This document shows, piece after piece, positions 6,522-16,728 of a stretch of 64,000 nucleotides of DNA. Each line of letters starts with the position of its first letter. Position 1 is the stretch's first letter. The translations under genes and the position numbers were made by a program. The DNA comes from Picocystis sp. L7 (lineage: Eukaryota > Chlorophyta > Picocystophyceae > Picocystales > Picocystaceae). The notes beneath the pieces are model-generated. The model worked only from the letters and a program-made list of their open reading frames with translations, made no database searches and was not told the origin of the DNA. The stretch spans positions 186,001 to 250,000 of the forward strand of contig QXJR01000013.1 in the NCBI GenBank assembly GCA_020975725.1, written 5' to 3'.

Positions 6522-9215
6522 ATGTCAGCACTCGACGCTGCCCAGGCGGACAAAGGGGAGGACGAGCACGGGCTCTCTGAAGTGGGTCCTGTGATCCAAG
6601 AGGTAGCCAACGATGGAGATAAGGACATGAAGAACCCTTCATCCTCTGAGGAGGATGAGTTGAACATTGGATTTACTGGAAGCCTTGATCAGAAGGGTCC
6701 TCTGCCACCGCATGAGGGGTCGTTGGAAGGGGACAGTGCAGACGTTGTTAGCTCAGACACAATGGAGGAAAGCGAAGAAGTTGAGAGCCAGAGCGAAGGG
6801 GTCAGTTTGGAGAAAGCAGTGGAAGAGAAGGCTTCCAACGGGCAAGAGATAAATCAACAGGTCGAGGTTGTGTCTAAAGCTCCACGCAAGCGACAACAGA
6901 CGATCAAAACATCTCTTACAAAAGCAAGGAAGAAGCGTACACAAGTCATGGAACGGATACCCAGATCAAAACGATGTGGAACGTGCCCCACATGTCTGAA
7001 CCCGCACTGGAAAAAGGCGTGTCTTACTGCACGCAAAGAGTGGGACAAGAAAGACATTCATGCTCATCTGAGAAAGCTTGTGGACTCTGCTGGTGGCATA
7101 TCGGATGCTTCGAAGATCAAGGAGCTTGTTGGAATAATGAACAGCGAGAGCAGTGTTGAAGCTAGGACTTCGCTGCTGAACATTGTGAAACTTTCTTCGC
7201 GGGCGGCCCAAACGTATTTTGTGAAGAAGCTTGGCGTTGAAACGCTTGAAATATGGCTAATGGAAGAAGGAAAATTGTTAGAAGAAGGGAAAGGGAAAGA
7301 TCATGCACCGGTACTGGTGAAAATTCTGGAGACATTAGAAATCTTACCGATCTCCATCTCTGTGCTGAACTCCACACAGATTGGTAGGACAGTGAGAAAA
7401 CTTAAGAAGGCACCTGCTCCACGGGTAAGTGCCATGGCAGGGAAAGTGTTCGACAAGTGGAAGAGCATGGTGGCCGCAGATGCCCCTGCTCCAGAAACGT
7501 CAAAGGCAGCACCTGCCAGTAAAGGACAGACGTTGCCGACGGCCACACCTCTGGAGAAAGGCACCACAACTTCAGTAGGAACTGGAAACGTACAAAAGAA
7601 TGTTTCTTCTGTGAAGGAAACAATAAAACCTAGCAAGCCAGAGTCCAAGCCGACGATCTTGTCTGCAGCCGACGACCTTCTTGGAAAGAAACGCCCTGCG
7701 CCTACCCTGGCGGCGCGGACAGATAAACCCAAAAAAATTCAGGTGCAGGATGTCCTTAGCTCTATCTCTACTAGCCCAGACACCCCAAGCCAGGCACCAT
7801 CTTACGATGCAAAGCCTGCAAATGAAACGAAGGAGCCTCTTGATGACCAGAAAGAAGACGAGGGGAATGACCATCCAAGGATCATGACTTTTGGAGGGAA
7901 ACCAATCTATCTATATGGACAAACATCTGGAGACCACCCTTTTTTCAAGTCGGCTGCCGATTTGGCAAAGGAAGCCGCATCAAATGTTCCATCCCCGCCT
8001 CCTTCCCCAAGGCGTAGCAAACCGAAAACCAAGTCAGTAAAATTCAAGGAGGATTCTCATCTTGCTGAGATTCGTTGGTTCTTAAAATCAGACGAACCCG
8101 TTGTTATATCCAAAGGAAAAGCATCTTTTGAACCCCTCCACCCCTCTTCTGGTGAGGACAGTGGAGGGGCCCATCGCGTGCACGAAATGATGAGGCGCGA
8201 AGCAGAGCTGGAACGTCAGCAGATTGCAGCACTTCGAGCCGAGGCTGTCCGTGAAGGCGGTGCACATACTAAGACCAAGCAAGGCGGCGTCTTGGCCGGG
8301 CAAAGGGACTCGCAGCCATCCCATTTACCTGTTTCTCCTGAGAAAGGCGTATTGTCGACTGAAGAAGCTCATCAAAAGAAACTCTCTGAAGCTCAGATGA
8401 AACAGCCCAGTGATTTTGCACGCGGGTCGCATCAGTCCGCAAGTATGCCTGGACAGATGGGCGAAGGCGTCCAAAGGATGGGGTATGGGAGCATGCATCC
8501 AGGGCGGATGGGAATGCCCGCAAATGCTCATCAGGGGATGGTTCAGAACATGCATCAGGGCATGTACCCTGGCAGGCCTGTAAATCAAATGCCTGGACAA
8601 ATGCCCTACCCAGGGCACCAAATGTCAGGTATGGGCCAGGTCACGGGATACAAGTATGGTTCCCTTGCCCAGGGGGGAATGCGGCAAATGCCACATGGAG
8701 GTATGAGGCCTGGGCAAATGATGGGAGGTGGACAAGGCATGATTCCTGGTGTTGGGCAAACCAATGTTCCAGGAATGCATCCGGCGTGGGCCCACGGTAC
8801 GGCCCAAGTACCTCAGTCTGGGATGGGTCAGGGGCTGCAACCTGGCATGGGACAAGGGCAAAGGGTTATGCCTGGCATGTGGCAACAACAGCAACAGCAA
8901 CAGCAGATGTATGGCTTGAGCCAAGGAGGCAATCCAAGTCAGTCCAGCGGGAACATTGACCGGAACCTCTTGAATCAGGTACTGGGAAACACAGACTTGA
9001 TGAATTTGTTGGGTGCTGTTTCCAACACTAACCAATCGAGCCAGCAAGGTGCGGGTGGGACAGGGAATGGTAACACCTCCCAAGCCCATGGTCCTGTCGA
9101 TGGAGCCGGGGAGGAGGAACTTTCGGAGGAGAATAAAACCCCGTGCGCGTTTTTCAACACACCCAAAGGGTGTCGAAAGGGGAATAAGTGCAAATTCTTG
9201 CACCAAACAAGTTGA
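6522..9215 (+). CDS. PNUTS-like PP1 regulatory protein with CXXC, TFIIS-N and CCCH domains
   Basis: The product is 897 residues. An acidic N-terminus leads to a CXXC-type zinc-finger core at about 148-168 (RCGTCPTC then KKACL). A TFIIS N-terminal/LW-like helical bundle spans about 180-325. A PP1-docking RVxF-type motif, KSVKFKED, lies near 503. A Gly/Met/Gln-rich low-complexity region from about 640 to 860 includes a glutamine run near 8883-8905. A CCCH finger closes the protein (PCAFFN, CRKGNKCKFLH). TFIIS-N, RVxF and CCCH in this order is the layout of PNUTS/PPP1R10, the nuclear PP1 targeting subunit that acts on RNA polymerase II and Spt5 dephosphorylation. The CXXC core suggests binding to unmethylated CpG DNA. 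Function is inferred from domain order. Confidence 0.82.
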   Translation: MSALDAAQADKGEDEHGLSEVGPVIQEVANDGDKDMKNPSSSEEDELNIGFTGSLDQKGPLPPHEGSLEGDSADVVSSDTMEESEEVESQSEGVSLEKAVEEKASNGQEINQQVEVVSKAPRKRQQTIKTSLTKARKKRTQVMERIPRSKRCGTCPTCLNPHWKKACLTARKEWDKKDIHAHLRKLVDSAGGISDASKIKELVGIMNSESSVEARTSLLNIVKLSSRAAQTYFVKKLGVETLEIWLMEEGKLLEEGKGKDHAPVLVKILETLEILPISISVLNSTQIGRTVRKLKKAPAPRVSAMAGKVFDKWKSMVAADAPAPETSKAAPASKGQTLPTATPLEKGTTTSVGTGNVQKNVSSVKETIKPSKPESKPTILSAADDLLGKKRPAPTLAARTDKPKKIQVQDVLSSISTSPDTPSQAPSYDAKPANETKEPLDDQKEDEGNDHPRIMTFGGKPIYLYGQTSGDHPFFKSAADLAKEAASNVPSPPPSPRRSKPKTKSVKFKEDSHLAEIRWFLKSDEPVVISKGKASFEPLHPSSGEDSGGAHRVHEMMRREAELERQQIAALRAEAVREGGAHTKTKQGGVLAGQRDSQPSHLPVSPEKGVLSTEEAHQKKLSEAQMKQPSDFARGSHQSASMPGQMGEGVQRMGYGSMHPGRMGMPANAHQGMVQNMHQGMYPGRPVNQMPGQMPYPGHQMSGMGQVTGYKYGSLAQGGMRQMPHGGMRPGQMMGGGQGMIPGVGQTNVPGMHPAWAHGTAQVPQSGMGQGLQPGMGQGQRVMPGMWQQQQQQQQMYGLSQGGNPSQSSGNIDRNLLNQVLGNTDLMNLLGAVSNTNQSSQQGAGGTGNGNTSQAHGPVDGAGEEELSEENKTPCAFFNTPKGCRKGNKCKFLHQTS

Positions 9216-9859
9216 CGTACTCTACGAACCACGTATCCGTCGACGTCCGGTCACGTACGTCGCCACGTTTGTTCTCCGACGCAGTAAACTTGTTCAGAAA
9301 GGAGAGCAGTCCAGACTGGATCGGGTGGACGAGCTTGTGTTTTCAACTGCAAGCAGTCGCAGCGAGTTCTTCCGCCTTCTCCATCCCTGGATTCCTCCAT
9401 TTTCACCAATCCTAGTGTGACTCCTTTCGGCACCGAGGATTCGCTGCGGGATCGATTCTGGGTGTCGTTTCACGTGTGTTTCGATCCCGATCGGTCCGTC
9501 GACGATGCAGTCCGCGTGTTGTGCTGTGCACGTAGGCGGTCTGCTTCAGCTCTCCACCTGTAGTAAACTTTTTCCTTCGATGTGTTTCGATCGGTTCCTG
9601 TTCATTCCCTGGTTGGTTCTCGTTCGGTCGAGGGGTTCCGACACGTCCCTGGACCATCCTTCGCTCGTTCCCAATCCCCCTTCTGCGATCTTCCGATCGA
9701 ACCCGCTTCCGGTCTCCAATGCGACCGGGGGGACCGTCCATTCGAACCCAAAGACCGCTGTCTTTTTACGGTCTTTACGGTCCGCGAAACTTTCGGGGAA
9801 GGCGAGGCTTCCCGCCAGAATCGGACGAAGGCGAGGCGGAAGCGCGCCTTTACGAGGCG
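9216..9859. other. Spacer between PNUTS-like and TOP6A genes
   Basis: A 644-base intergenic stretch. TCGAT-rich segments (GTTTCGATC, CGATCGG) recur around 9475-9600. An in-frame ATG at 9719 would lengthen TOP6A by 47 residues, but the extension is Arg/Pro-rich with no family match. No gene or RNA is seen. Confidence 0.55.
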
Positions 9860-11098
9860 ATGGCGGGTTCGAAACGACGCGCCACGGACGTCAAAGATGT
9901 GGACGAAGAAGCGATGAAGCACGTGGAACGACTGGCGAAACAGCTGCGGTCCGAGAAGGCGCCCGACCGATCCCTGGCGGAGCTGCAGGAAGTGCAAGGG
10001 AGCAGCGTGCACGGATTGACCTGTCGCGAAGTGGTGGAGAGACCGTCGGACGAAATCCTGGAAATCATCACGGAAATGGTGTTCAAGATCGTGCAGAACA
10101 TCATGGATGGAAACGGGTTCTCCTATGAAGTGCCTTCTCGCGCCAGGAACAACCAGATGTACGTCCCCGAGCTGGACCGGAACGTCCTCAAGGACAACGT
10201 GTCGGCACGCGCATTCGCGAACGTATCCACGTCGAGGAAGGTGGCCATCACCACAAAAGTGATGCAGCTCGTGCAGAACCTGTGCTTGGGTGGGATCAAC
10301 GTCACGAAACGAGACCTGTTCTACACGGATGTGAAGCTCTTCAAGACACAGACGGAGTCCGATGCAGTCTTGGAAGACATCTCCTGCATGCTTGGATGCA
10401 CACGCTCAAGCCTGCACGTAGTAGCGTCGGAAAAAGGGGTGGTTGTGGGAAACCTGCGTTTCAGGGAAGATGGGGACGAAATAGATTGCAGCAAGATGGG
10501 CGTGGGGGGAAAGGCCATCCCACCCAACATGGATCGCGTGGCGGACCTTCGAAGCGAAGCGAAGTTCATCTTGCTTGTGGAGAAGGATGCGGCGTTCATG
10601 CGGCTTGCTGAGGATAGGTTCTACAACAAGTACCCGTGCGTTATCATCACAGGGAAAGGATCCCCGGACGTGGCAACGCGGCTCTTTTTGAAACGCATGA
10701 AACAGACGCTGAAGATCCCAGTGCTGGGTTTGGTGGATTCAGATCCCTACGGTTTGAAAATCCTCTCTGTCTACATGAGTGGCTCCAAAAACATGTCGTA
10801 CGACAGTGCCAGTCTTACCACCCCCGACATCAAGTGGCTGGGCGTTCGACCATCGGACCTGGACAGGTATAATATTCCGGAACAGTGTCGACTCGACATG
10901 GAACCCACCGATATCAAAACGGGACAACAAATGTTGCAAGAGGACTTCATCAAAGCCAACCCTGAGTGGATCAAGGAGCTGGAACTCATGCTGAAGACCA
11001 AAACGAAGGCAGAGATTCAGTCGCTCAGTTCCTTCGGCTTTCAGTACCTCACCCAAGTGTATCTACCAAGGAAACTCAGAGAAGGAGATTGGATCTAG
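9860..11098 (+). CDS. TOP6A: DNA topoisomerase VI subunit A (SPO11-3 type)
   Basis: The product is 412 residues, close to the plant SPO11-3/RHL2 length. The winged-helix (CAP-like) part carries the catalytic tyrosine in [15 protein letters not shown] (Tyr155). The Toprim domain follows, with the acidic residue in LLVEKDAAF and the pair [10 protein letters not shown]. The C-terminal end [11 protein letters not shown] is characteristic of the plant topoisomerase VI A branch rather than of meiotic SPO11-1 or -2. In plants the enzyme decatenates DNA during endoreduplication as an A2B2 tetramer. Start 9860 ([10 protein letters not shown]) fits the family; an upstream in-frame ATG at 9719 is less likely. 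Confidence 0.93.
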   Translation: MAGSKRRATDVKDVDEEAMKHVERLAKQLRSEKAPDRSLAELQEVQGSSVHGLTCREVVERPSDEILEIITEMVFKIVQNIMDGNGFSYEVPSRARNNQMYVPELDRNVLKDNVSARAFANVSTSRKVAITTKVMQLVQNLCLGGINVTKRDLFYTDVKLFKTQTESDAVLEDISCMLGCTRSSLHVVASEKGVVVGNLRFREDGDEIDCSKMGVGGKAIPPNMDRVADLRSEAKFILLVEKDAAFMRLAEDRFYNKYPCVIITGKGSPDVATRLFLKRMKQTLKIPVLGLVDSDPYGLKILSVYMSGSKNMSYDSASLTTPDIKWLGVRPSDLDRYNIPEQCRLDMEPTDIKTGQQMLQEDFIKANPEWIKELELMLKTKTKAEIQSLSSFGFQYLTQVYLPRKLREGDWI

Positions 11099-11195
11099 GA
11101 GGAAGAAAGTAGTTGGGGAATTTTCACCAGCACGCACGTTCCCATTGCAATCCTTCACGAACCCACCCCGTATTATTTTAAACAAGGTAATGCTT

Positions 11196-12311
11196 TCACT
11201 CTTTCTTTTTGATGAGGTTGTCTACTGTATATCGACCTGCACCCAAACTCTGCAAGATAAGAAGCCCCCCAGCGCAAGACAGGTTTACAACAAAGTGAAG
11301 CTGTGCATGAAAGGCGTACTGCCAGTTCTTTATTTGGCTGCTCCAGAAGGCCCAGCAGGAGAAAGCCTCCAATATCAAGGTCGAAGCTAGCAGTCGCGTC
11401 GTAGAGGCCATTTTGTATCCTATTGCGAATGGAATGGACAACGCAAACTCTAGCAGCAACCAGTTGTTATCGTGTCCGTCCATGAAGGGATGATCGTCCT
11501 TGTGCTTGACCCAAACCGCAAAGTCCCGGTTGATCACCCTTCGAACTTGCCCATACCCAATGAAAGCGAACAGGGCTGTCATCATCAGTCTGCCAGCAAG
11601 CAGCGCTGCAGATTTCTTCTTGCCATCCACCTTCTTGTCCTCTGCTAGGAGAGTGCCAGCGTAGCTATTTCTCTTCGATTCTTTGACGGCGTTTGCGAGC
11701 ACCAGCGCCGAACATCCCAGCATGGCGACCTTCTTCAGCATGAGTTCGTTGGGCCTCCATCCCTTGGTGATGAAATTCACCGTTTGGCTCCATATCATCA
11801 CCGAAGAATCTTTGAGCATGTCGATGACCAGGATGGTCGCGAAGACGGGCACTTTGTAGTTGAAGAGCACCATGGTTGCCGAGGGGAGCACCAGGAGCAC
11901 TCCTAGGAAGGGAAACCTTTTGACGTATTCTTTTGCGTTCGGCAGCTTGGAGAGTCGGAACTTCATTTCGTGGCTTCGATAGAAGCGCCAGAGCTGCCAG
12001 TCTTGCAGGACGAGGTTGAAGAAGTAGAGGCATACGAGCACGCGTCCGAACGCAGCCATGGGTTGCCTCACGTCCACGTTCCTCCAGAAGATCCGAACCT
12101 TCGCACGCGCTTCGCCGATGTCTTTGGAAGCGGCCACGTCCCTCACGTGGCTGTCGAGCACGGCGTATCCTTCACGCACGCTCCTTCGATGCTTCTGCAG
12201 CAGGGCTGCGGTCTTTTCCTTCGCCTCCTGGCCCTTCCCTCCCTTCCTCTTCGTCTTCTGCGCCTTTTCCTCCTCCTCCTTCCTCCTCTGATGCGACGTT
12301 TCCATCGCCAT
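11196..12311 (-). CDS. SURF4: SURF4-family ER cargo receptor
   Basis: The product is 371 residues. A Lys/Glu-rich charged N-terminal extension of about 100 residues precedes a multi-pass membrane domain with at least six hydrophobic segments. The C-terminus ends DNLIKKKE, a KKxx dilysine ER-retrieval signal. The family (Surf4/Erv29) packages soluble cargo into COPII vesicles. Typical members have about 270 residues, so the charged extension is unusual. Start 12311 (MAMETSHQ) is the first ATG not reading through GC-rich promoter sequence; 12305 is a close alternative. A GTTAAC motif lies 74 bases upstream. Confidence 0.85.
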   Translation of the reverse strand: MAMETSHQRRKEEEEKAQKTKRKGGKGQEAKEKTAALLQKHRRSVREGYAVLDSHVRDVAASKDIGEARAKVRIFWRNVDVRQPMAAFGRVLVCLYFFNLVLQDWQLWRFYRSHEMKFRLSKLPNAKEYVKRFPFLGVLLVLPSATMVLFNYKVPVFATILVIDMLKDSSVMIWSQTVNFITKGWRPNELMLKKVAMLGCSALVLANAVKESKRNSYAGTLLAEDKKVDGKKKSAALLAGRLMMTALFAFIGYGQVRRVINRDFAVWVKHKDDHPFMDGHDNNWLLLEFALSIPFAIGYKMASTTRLLASTLILEAFSCWAFWSSQIKNWQYAFHAQLHFVVNLSCAGGLLILQSLGAGRYTVDNLIKKKE

Positions 12312-13243
12312 GTCGCCAAGCGACGAGACCGATGTCGACTGCAACCGTCCCAGTCGATCGGATTCGATTCCGGTGAACTCGAAGGTTAACCCATTGCCAC
12401 AGGGGCGGAAGATCGGGGGTGGGTGGACCCGTGGAGGGAGGGATCGAACCGACACGGGCGAACGATCGTACATGCACGTGGGAAAGAGAAGGAATGTCCG
12501 ATGGGTGGTGCACAGGACCGTCCAACGGAACACGCGTTGGAAACACCAGTTCGTTGGCATCGGACCCAGGCATCCAACCAACAGGACGCGTGTCGCGCAC
12601 GTGTGCAAGAACCGATCCCCAATGCACCTCCCTTAACGAACCATCGATGGGATCCCCTTGCACATTCGGCGGATACGCGTCAAAAAACATCACCCACTTC
12701 CACACAGCCACACAAGCGAGCCCACATGGAGGTGCGCACACAGAACCCATCCATCTCATGAAGCAGTTCGAAGGCACACCAACGATGGTCCACCCGATCG
12801 TCCTCCCACACAGCCAAACAAGCGAGCCCACACGGAGGTGCGCACACAAAACCCGTCCATCTCATGTAGCAGTTCGAAGGCACACCAGCGATTGTCCTTC
12901 CACACCGCCACACAAGACTGAAAATTGGCGCCATTGGGTCCAAATCGAATCGCTTCGGCCGCTCGACCCTCCCGCTTCCGTGGGAATATCGACCGAATGG
13001 GCTCCCCCGTTCCCATACCTTTCTTCAGGTATATTCGACCAGACACCCGGTATCATACTGAGTGGGGGAGGTTTCGGTCGAAATTACGCGTGGGAGGGGG
13101 ACGAGAGGCGGCCAATCGCCACTTGTTCGCATCGGTTGAATCTGCCGAGCGCACACTGACCGCGATCTCTGGCGCTTGCGACGGAAATTTGGACGTGTGT
13201 GGAGGTCGAAGCGACGTCCAGGAAGACGGAGGACGTCAGAAAA
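12312..13243. other. Spacer between divergent SURF4 and SGF11 genes
   Basis: A 932-base divergent promoter region. It holds GTTAAC at 12385-12390, CTTAAC at 12632-12637 and the 105-bp tandem repeat at 12699-12917. Reading frames on both strands here are short and built from the repeat, so no gene is called. Confidence 0.6.
12699..12917. repeat. 105-bp tandem repeat, two copies plus a fragment
   Basis: Copy 1 (12699-12803) and copy 2 (about 12804-12898) share CACACAGCC, AAGCGAGCCCACA, GGAGGTGCGCACACA, CATCTCATG and CAGTTCGAAGGCACACCA. A third partial copy starts near 12899 and stops after CACACAAG. Copy 2 is about ten bases shorter at its end. The copies differ at several positions. Confidence 0.85.
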
Positions 13244-13843
13244 ATGCGAGACGCGGCGCAGGCCGCGGGAGCGACGCAGGAGACGTCTACTCCCGAAACT
13301 TGGGACAGAAGAGGACAGTTTTGTGATCGGGAGACCATGAATGGCAAACTTATCCTGGAGCAGGCGGACCTGCTCGATAGCAACGAAGAAGACGAGGAAG
13401 ACGTGTTGAAAAAACAGTTGGAGGACATCCGATACATTCGACGCGTGTTGCAGGACGAGTCCACCCTCTTCTCCAAGATGGTGTACGTGCACGGGAACAT
13501 CTTGGATACGATGCTCATGGAAGCCGTCCAACAAGCGAGGTGTGGAGACGTCGCAGCAGCCAGCCATGCTTCATGCAACGGTGCAACAAGCAATGGAGAA
13601 GGTACCTCCAACCACGTCAACGGGGAGGTGCCGGCGCGTCGGGCCGCGAGAGGCGCTAAGTTTGGCCTCGACGTGTTCGGACAAGATGTCAACGGAGCAT
13701 CGGTCGAATTTGTGGAGTGCAAGTACTGCGGGAGGAGAGTGACGGCCAATAGATTCGTGCCGCACTTGGAGAAATGCATTCGGAGGGATGTCGTGGGCGT
13801 GGAGTACAACGGGACCAGGAGGCGGACCAGGCAGAGTCGATAG
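13244..13843 (+). CDS. SGF11/ATXN7L3-like SAGA deubiquitinase-module subunit
   Basis: The product is 199 residues. A long acidic, helix-prone region (DLLDSNEEDEEDVLKKQLED) leads to FGLDVFGQDV and the zinc finger VECKYCGRRVTANRFVPHLEKC, a close match to the Sgf11-type finger (CxxC...HxxxC). In yeast and animals Sgf11 anchors Ubp8/USP22 in the SAGA deubiquitinase module and its finger contacts the nucleosome acidic patch. A nuclear role is inferred. Start 13244 is the first ATG in frame; 13337 is an alternative. A GTTAAC at 13871 lies just past the stop. Confidence 0.85.
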   Translation: MRDAAQAAGATQETSTPETWDRRGQFCDRETMNGKLILEQADLLDSNEEDEEDVLKKQLEDIRYIRRVLQDESTLFSKMVYVHGNILDTMLMEAVQQARCGDVAAASHASCNGATSNGEGTSNHVNGEVPARRAARGAKFGLDVFGQDVNGASVEFVECKYCGRRVTANRFVPHLEKCIRRDVVGVEYNGTRRRTRQSR

Positions 13844-13902
13844 TCCTGTCCGGATGGAAAACGAGGGGATGTTAACGGGTTGGAAACCATCTTCATGCAG
13901 TA

Positions 13903-13908
13903 TTTATT
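13903..13908 (-). terminator. Polyadenylation signal AATAAA for the first cystatin-like gene
   Basis: TTTATT on the plus strand reads AATAAA on the minus strand, about 55-60 bases past the cystatin-like stop. It fits the AATAAA hexamers seen after other genes in the window. Confidence 0.5.
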
Positions 13909-13962
13909 CATCAGTAGAAAACTGCGTATCATTCGCGAGGGCAAGAAAAGGCACAATAAGTC

Positions 13963-14498
13963 TCAGAAGAAGAAATCTGGCAGGTTTGCAACGTGCTGCA
14001 AGCGGCAGGGCTCTCCCGAGAAATCCAGTGGACAGAAGACATCAAACACATAAGTCTCATCATTTTCGCACCCATCTTCGTCCTTGGCCACTGTAATTTC
14101 GTAGTTTGTCCCTGCGACTACTTGAGAGGACGCTTCGCACACTTCGAACGTCCCTTCGTACACTGGATTCCCGAGGAGTTCGGCTTGGGCCCGGTATGCT
14201 TCTACCACCTGTGGCATGATGTCGGTTTCGAACGCATCATCCTGCGTCAAGCGTCCCCTCGCACCATCGCGATGTTGAGGTCAGTCGCAGACTTTGGATC
14301 TCTCCTTTCGTGCCATTCTCCCTCCGCGGTACGTACGTCCGTCACGTCCATCCAACCACCTGGCACGGTCTCTTCGAACGTCTCTTCAGGGAGTTCTTCA
14401 GCTTCCGGCGCCTCTTGCAGTATCCTTGCGTTGGCACCGAGCGCCAGGAGCACGGCCAAGGCCACCAGGGCCAGGAAGGCGCGCGTGGTCGGCACCAT
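13963..14498 (-). CDS. Secreted cystatin-like protein A, two exons
   Basis: Exons on the minus strand are 14498-14337 and 14241-13963, giving 146 residues. The N-terminus has a clear signal peptide (TTRAFLALVALAVLLALGANA). The mature part has IMPQVVEAYRAQAE, then QVVAGTNYEITV, the QxVxG hairpin motif by which cystatins block papain-like proteases, and two late cysteines as in type 2 or plant-like cystatins. The intron (14242-14336) starts GTACGT and ends GACGCAG with CTGAC upstream. It is a tandem paralogue of the gene at 15187-15724, with the intron at the same place. Confidence 0.82.
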
Positions 14499-15186
14499 CA
14501 CTGCCTCTTTTTGAAAGCTGCGACACGTAGACCGACGGTCGTCTCGACCACGAAGACCCTCGGACCGTCCGAACCGACACCCCCGAAGGACCGCAAAGAC
14601 CGTGTTTGGACCGTTTGAGGTGGCAGGAGGTAGTGAGAGGGGACCGTGGGAGGAACGGTCCCTGTGAAAGGGAGCCGAGGGGCACCAACGAGGCTGTTCC
14701 CAGGGACCACCTTCGTTGCGAAGAACCATGCTTGGGAAAGCTACAGGCTGATCACGTGCACGAGTGGAACATCCAGAGGAGAGGGCACTGGTGGAGGGAA
14801 GGATGCTGGGGAGAGCAGCAAGGGTAGCGAATTCACCATGGGCTCGGGTAAGGCAACGTACGGTTCAGGTGGGGGAGGTCGCGAGCTCGTGGTGTGAACA
14901 CCCTAGGTTGTGGATCGCAATCCATTTCCTGCGCAAGCAAAAAGACCAAGGTTTGCTTCGTGCTCAGGGAAACGCATGCGAGAGAATCCATTGCGCTTGC
15001 GCTTGCGTTCACGGGTGAGAATGTTTGTCGCCTCGATGTTGTGAAGTGCCAGCTGGCTTTTTAAAATAAACAACGGACAGGTGACATACCGCAGAGAACG
15101 TTGCGCCGCGCAGATGATTGGCTTGATGCCGCACGTGCAGCCGACTTGCCTTGAACGAGCGAGAAAAAGTGGTCTCGCAAACGTAG
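14499..15186. other. Spacer between tandem cystatin-like genes
   Basis: A 688-base stretch acting as promoter of cystatin A and 3' region of cystatin B, both on the minus strand. An A/T-richer block lies near 15055-15075 (TTTTAAAATAAAC). No coding frame with family similarity is visible. Confidence 0.55.
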
Positions 15187-15724
15187 CTAAGTGGCGAAGA
15201 AGTGTGTCGGAAGGAGCACCGGCTCCGTAAGCTCGCACAGCCCCCCATCCACAGGCAGAGGACAGAACACTCTAAGGTCGGCCGTGTTTCCTTCTGCACA
15301 ACCCTCCGCATCGGTGGAAACGGTGATGACGTAGTTGGTTCCAGCCACGACTTGAGACTTCACCTTGCAGACGTGGAAATCATCTTCGTAGAGCATAGCG
15401 TTGCTCATCGCAGCTTGCACTTTGTACGCCTGTACGACTTGCGGCATGATTTCCGCCTGGAAACGTTCCAGCTGTCACCCGTTCGCATCGACACATGCCA
15501 GGTTAGCTCGTCACCATCCGATGGTTCGCGGGCGCCTGGGCTCACCGCTCGAGCCCGCCGTGAATCTTTCGCGCACGTACGTCTTCCAGCTCTTTGTAAC
15601 CGCCGACGAACATCTCTTCCGACCCTTTCTTCCATCCTTCTCCCAGGTCCATGGCCGTGGTTCCCACGGCCAGGACCCCGAATGTGGCCGCCAGCAGCAG
15701 GAACGAAGCATTCGTGGCACGCAT
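15187..15724 (-). CDS. Secreted cystatin-like protein B, two exons
   Basis: Exons on the minus strand are 15724-15581 and 15471-15187, giving 142 residues. A signal peptide (NASFLLLAATFGVLAVGTTA) is followed by IMPQVVQAYKVQAA and QVVAGTNYVITV, again the cystatin QxVxG loop, then two cysteines in VFCPLPVDGGLCEL. The intron (15472-15580) uses GTACGT...TGACAG. Splicing at the first GT (after GAA GAC) and not the nearer GTGAGC keeps the reading frame and puts the junction at the same codon as in paralogue A. Likely a protease inhibitor in the secretory path or outside the cell. Confidence 0.82.
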
Positions 15725-16066
15725 GGTGGCGTTTCCAAGGTGCTCGGAAGGATGCGCAAGCACAAACGGCACGTGCGAAGCGACGTGCACTGCTGCCTCA
15801 GGAGGGTGAGAGGGTCCCCTGAGCTGAGAGGTATCGATAGCGTATCGCAATCTTACCTCGATAGATAGCGATTGGGGATCGATCGCTTTTCGTGGGGTGG
15901 CCGGGGGGCGACGAGACCGATGGACAGACCGGTTTCGTCGTCGGATCCATCGGGAAGGCTTGAAAGGGGGGAGGAGGGGTCGATTGGGAATGGGTCGACC
16001 GTATCGAACCAGACACGGATTGTCGGTGGGTGGATGTGTGGGACACGCGCCAACCACGACTCGGCG

Positions 16067-16648
16067 ATGCCGCTTGCCGCGTTGCTGGAACGCGTCTCCA
16101 ACCTAGGAAACGGTTTCTTCGTCGCCCTCTGGATCGTGGCCGTGACCCTACTGGTCTGGCAGAGGCGGAGGAAAAGCGGAGGAGAAGGTGGAGGCATGGA
16201 GCGAGACGCCAAAGGCGACACCAAAGCGCCAGAACCAGTGCATTGCGGGGACATCACCCTCGACGAACTGCGCGTGTTCGATGGAAGAGATCCAAAAAAA
16301 CCTCTCTACGTGGCTGTGAGGGGAAAGGTGTACGACGTCACCCGCGGAATGGCGTTCTACGGACCAGGCTGCGCCTACAGCTGTTTCACCGGAAGGTGAG
16401 AAAGAATCACGCGCGAGATGCGACACGCTGTCGCTTTTGGCTCTACTTCGAATCGACGAGTTTCTGACGCGTTCCGCATCATCAGGGACGCCAGCCGAGC
16501 ACTGGCAAAGATGTCCTTCACCGAAGAAGACCTCTCTGGCACCACCGAGGGGTTGACCGCAGGAGAAAAACAAATTCTGGACGATTGGGAAATGAAATTC
16601 GTGACCAAGTACGCTCAGGTCGGTCAAATTGTGCCTGCCAAAGAATAA
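16067..16648 (+). CDS. Membrane-associated progesterone receptor (MAPR) family cytochrome b5-like protein, two exons
   Basis: Exons are 16067-16395 and 16486-16648, giving 163 residues. One N-terminal membrane helix (FFVALWIVAVTLLVW) is followed by basic residues and a cytochrome b5-like haem domain: ITLDELRVFDG, VRGKVYDVTRG, FYGPGCAYSCFTGRDASRALAKMSF, and a C-terminal DWEMKFVTKYAQVGQIV. This is the PGRMC/MSBP/Dap1 layout. These proteins bind haem through tyrosine and modulate P450s and sterol metabolism at the ER. The intron (16396-16485, GTGAGA...CATCAG) falls between GR and DAS. ATG 16067 is preferred; ATGs at 16034 and 15872 are in frame. Confidence 0.9.
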
Positions 16649-16728
16649 CAGCATCCGACAGCGGCCAATCTGCTCCTTGCTTGCGTTTCTCCCGTGGGGC
16701 TTCTACAACCAGAAATAACGTTCAGGCG

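Noticed and set aside
8870-8910. CAA/CAG run in the PNUTS-like gene as a possible microsatellite expansion
   Set aside because: It is short and lies in an already Gln/Met/Gly-rich coding region; nothing beyond normal low complexity is supported.
12430-12450. GGTTCGATCCC on minus, resembling a B-box
   Set aside because: No stem pairing around it; it fits the recurrent spacer motif instead.
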